Of a stretch of DNA of 8,406 bases, positions 6,849 through 8,406 are shown piece after piece (position 1 is the stretch's first letter; every line of letters starts with the position of its first letter). Below the pieces are notes generated by a model. The model was given only the letters and a program-made list of their open reading frames with translations, did not search any database and had not been told where the DNA came from. The stretch spans positions 1 to 8,406 of the forward strand of contig CALQZM010000037.1 in assembly GCA_943349385.1 (NCBI GenBank). The letters run 5' to 3'. Origin of the DNA: Candidatus Peribacteria bacterium. Its GTDB lineage: Bacteria; Patescibacteriota; Gracilibacteria; UBA1369; GCA-2718715. A program made the position numbers and the translations under genes.

Positions 6849-7690
6849 TGAACCCATCCCTATTCGAATCAAAATTCCTGACTATATATACTATGTGGAT
6901 ATTTATAACTATAGGAATGCTTGTAGGTACCTATGTTTTTATTAAATTGGCTCAAAAATCTAGACTTAGACTCCAATTTATTAGCGATATTGTTACACCT
7001 GTTCTAATTTACGGACTAATTGTTGGAAGAATTTTTGCAATTATAAACGATGCCCAATATTATTTTTACGACTTTGGACTAGCAAAAATTTATCAAATGC
7101 TTGCATTCTGGCAAGATAAACAAATTTCATTTTGGGGAGCTGTAATTGGAGCAATTTACGTATTTATTAAAAAAGCATACCAAAAGCAAGAAAACTTACA
7201 AAAATGGGGCGATATTTTCATGATATCAATGTTGGTAGCCTTAACAATAGGCAATTTCGGTGCATTTTTAGATGGTACAAACTATGGTAATGCAACCAAA
7301 ATGTTTTGGGGTGTTACCTTTAATAACCCAATAGTTAAATATATTTCAGCAATACATCCTACTCAGATATACGCAATGTTATATTGCGGAATATTAGCTG
7401 CAGTACTGTATTATTTACACCGAAAATACTGGAACCAATTTGATGGGCTCCTATTCTTACTTGGAGTTAGCAGTTTTTCACTTCTAAAAGTAATTGAAGG
7501 ATTCTTTAGAGGAGATGACGTCACCATGATTTGGAAATTTAGACTAGTAGAATTTTGCTTCTTTTTCTTATTCCTATACAGCTTAAACAAACTTTACCAA
7601 TTTCAAAAGAAGAATAATGTTCCGTTTCTCCGCAAATTTGACTATTATTACGGCAAACTACTAAATACTATCAAAATACGAAAATCTTAA
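6848..7690 (+). CDS. Lgt-like (prolipoprotein diacylglyceryl transferase family) membrane protein, catalytic residues replaced
   Basis: Lgt transfers diacylglycerol from phosphatidylglycerol to the lipobox cysteine of prelipoproteins. This 280-aa protein has Lgt length, about seven membrane segments and the family landmarks in order: a first helix, GRIFAIIND (60-68), FWQDKQISFWGAVIG (87-101), IGNFGAFLDGTNYG (134-147), HPTQIY (170-175) and GLLFLLG...EGFFRGDD (200-224). The residues needed in E. coli Lgt differ here: Y26 is Met16, H103 is Trp96, R143 is Asn136, N146 is Ala139, E151 is Thr144. The Y235/R239 pair appears as Val207 and Ser211 (or Lys214, depending on a gap). Only G154 is kept (Gly147). 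The frame is intact, so this is not a decayed gene. I infer a family member with lost or changed activity. Its start overlaps the stop of the previous gene. A true lgt may lie elsewhere in the genome. Confidence 0.78.
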   Translation: MNPSLFESKFLTIYTMWIFITIGMLVGTYVFIKLAQKSRLRLQFISDIVTPVLIYGLIVGRIFAIINDAQYYFYDFGLAKIYQMLAFWQDKQISFWGAVIGAIYVFIKKAYQKQENLQKWGDIFMISMLVALTIGNFGAFLDGTNYGNATKMFWGVTFNNPIVKYISAIHPTQIYAMLYCGILAAVLYYLHRKYWNQFDGLLFLLGVSSFSLLKVIEGFFRGDDVTMIWKFRLVEFCFFFLFLYSLNKLYQFQKKNNVPFLRKFDYYYGKLLNTIKIRKS

Positions 7691-7700
7691 ATTTCAAACT

Positions 7701-8030
7701 ATGTTTAACAGCCTATTTCAAACAGTAAATCCAACTACTTTTAAATTTTACCCACTATTCCTGGGAATCTACATTGGAGCCTTCATTCTCAGCATAGGGC
7801 TAATCGTATACCGAAAAAAAACGAAAAAAAATTTAAAAGAACTTAAAAAAACACTTCGGTATTTGACTGACTGCCTATTCTTTTTTAGCAGTGCAGGACT
7901 ATTCTTACTATTTAGCAGATATGCCAACATTTACGTATTATCTATGGAATTCTTACACATCTTGAATTCCATCGTTTTGGCACTACTTGTAACACCTAGA
8001 CTTGTTAAATTTAAAAAAGTAAATAATTAA
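7701..8030 (+). CDS. Small membrane protein of unknown function, 109 aa
   Basis: I do not recognise the family. Three hydrophobic segments are likely: about 17-37 (YPLFLGIYIGAFILSIGLIVY), 57-72 (DCLFFFSSAGLFLLFS) and 78-97 (YVLSMEFLHILNSIVLALL). They are separated by a strongly basic loop (RKKTKKNLKELKK, 38-50) that should face the cytoplasm. The C-terminus is also basic. There is no signal peptide or lipobox. It begins 10 nt after the Lgt-like gene, with no Shine-Dalgarno, and is the last gene before the terminator shared with greA. Its position and membrane nature suggest it works with the two preceding membrane proteins, but this is inference from context. Confidence 0.75.
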   Translation: MFNSLFQTVNPTTFKFYPLFLGIYIGAFILSIGLIVYRKKTKKNLKELKKTLRYLTDCLFFFSSAGLFLLFSRYANIYVLSMEFLHILNSIVLALLVTPRLVKFKKVNN

Positions 8031-8062
8031 AAAAAGGGATAAACTAATTAAGTTACCCCTTT
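8029..8062. terminator. Shared terminator between convergent operons
   Basis: AAAGGG (8033-8038) pairs with CCCTTT (8057-8062). After an A-C mismatch the inner stem extends by TAA/TTA and, past one bulged A, CT/AG around an AATTA loop. Read on the - strand it is followed by seven U (complement of A 8029-8035), making it a good terminator for greA. Read on the + strand, the downstream tract (AATAATTTATT) is weaker but may still end the trpS operon. Confidence 0.75.
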
Positions 8063-8086
8063 AATAATTTATTGTCTACAATCCAA

Positions 8087-8406
8087 TTAGGCGATTTTCA
8101 CTATTTTGTAAGAAATTTTTCCTCTTGGTGCAATAACTTCTACTTCGTCTCCAGCTGATTTTTCAAGGATAGCCATTCCGAGTGGAGATTCATTTGAAAT
8201 TTTAGATTCAAATGGATTAGCCTCAGTAGAACCCACCACTGAGTAAACTTCTGGTTTAGCAGTTTTATCAGTAAGATTTTGAACAGTTACAGTAGAACCA
8301 AATTGTACCGTTGTTGATGCTTTACCTTTTTTCTTGTCGTCTGCAATAATTTTAGCATTTTTAACTTTGTCTTCTAACTCTAAAATTCGACCTTCTACGA
8401 ATGCTT
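8087..8406 (-). CDS. greA: Transcription elongation factor GreA, C-terminal part; 5' end outside window
   Basis: GreA enters the RNA polymerase secondary channel and stimulates cleavage of backtracked transcripts. The 105 visible residues begin in the end of the coiled coil (AFVEGRILELEDKVKNAKII). They then cover the FKBP-like C-terminal domain: VQFGSTVTVQNL, YSVVGSTEANPFESKISNESPLGMAIL and the closing AGDEVEVIAPRGKISYKIVKI. These match the GreA pattern and length at the C-terminus. The N-terminal coiled coil with its acidic tip lies beyond the window edge, so I cannot check those residues. It ends in TAA, 57 nt from the convergent trpS operon, with a terminator in between. Confidence 0.96.
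   Translation of the reverse strand, partial: AFVEGRILELEDKVKNAKIIADDKKKGKASTTVQFGSTVTVQNLTDKTAKPEVYSVVGSTEANPFESKISNESPLGMAILEKSAGDEVEVIAPRGKISYKIVKIA

Noticed and set aside
1..8406. UGA recoded to glycine, as in Gracilibacteria/Absconditabacteria
   Set aside because: All conserved proteins read through at full length in the standard code without in-frame TGA, and GGA is used freely at conserved glycines. Absence of TGA as a stop among eleven genes is too small a sample.

Overview
The window is gene-dense, AT-rich bacterial DNA in the standard genetic code. It holds eleven genes: two are cut by the window edges, five have no assignable function, and no RNA genes are visible. Four housekeeping genes are clear: the end of priA (replication restart helicase), trpS, pyrG and the end of greA. 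The high A+T, very short intergenic gaps, lack of Shine-Dalgarno sequences and several small unassigned proteins would fit a reduced-genome lineage such as the Candidate Phyla Radiation (Patescibacteria). That placement is inference; nothing here fixes taxonomy.

Layout. (1) Positions 1-1044, + strand: the C-terminal part of priA. (2) Positions 1097-2401, - strand: a tight three-gene operon read from 2401 down. It encodes a 180-aa unknown protein, a 61-aa helical protein and a DUF4112-like membrane protein. It has its own promoter at 2420-2448 and converges on priA. (3) Positions 2495-2809, - strand: a single 104-aa unknown gene with a near-consensus promoter and a textbook intrinsic terminator. 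(4) Positions 2810-2983: a divergent promoter region around an AT-rich pentanucleotide repeat. (5) Positions 2984-8030, + strand: a five-gene run of trpS, pyrG, a protein with two GspF/PilC N-terminal-like modules, a catalytically degenerate Lgt-like membrane protein, and a small three-helix membrane protein. (6) Positions 8087-8406, - strand: the C-terminal part of greA, with a shared terminator between it and region 5.

How the genes relate. trpS and pyrG appear to supply the promoter for three downstream membrane-protein genes, which are joined by 2-nt, overlapping (TAATG) and 10-nt junctions. These three look like a small membrane module with two altered families: GspF-type N-terminal modules without the GspF body, and an Lgt fold without its catalytic residues. 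That module and the DUF4112 operon are the two places most likely to hold undescribed biology. Across the window, none of the nine visible gene starts has a recognisable Shine-Dalgarno sequence. The three promoters I can place each predict a leader of only about 14-19 nt.
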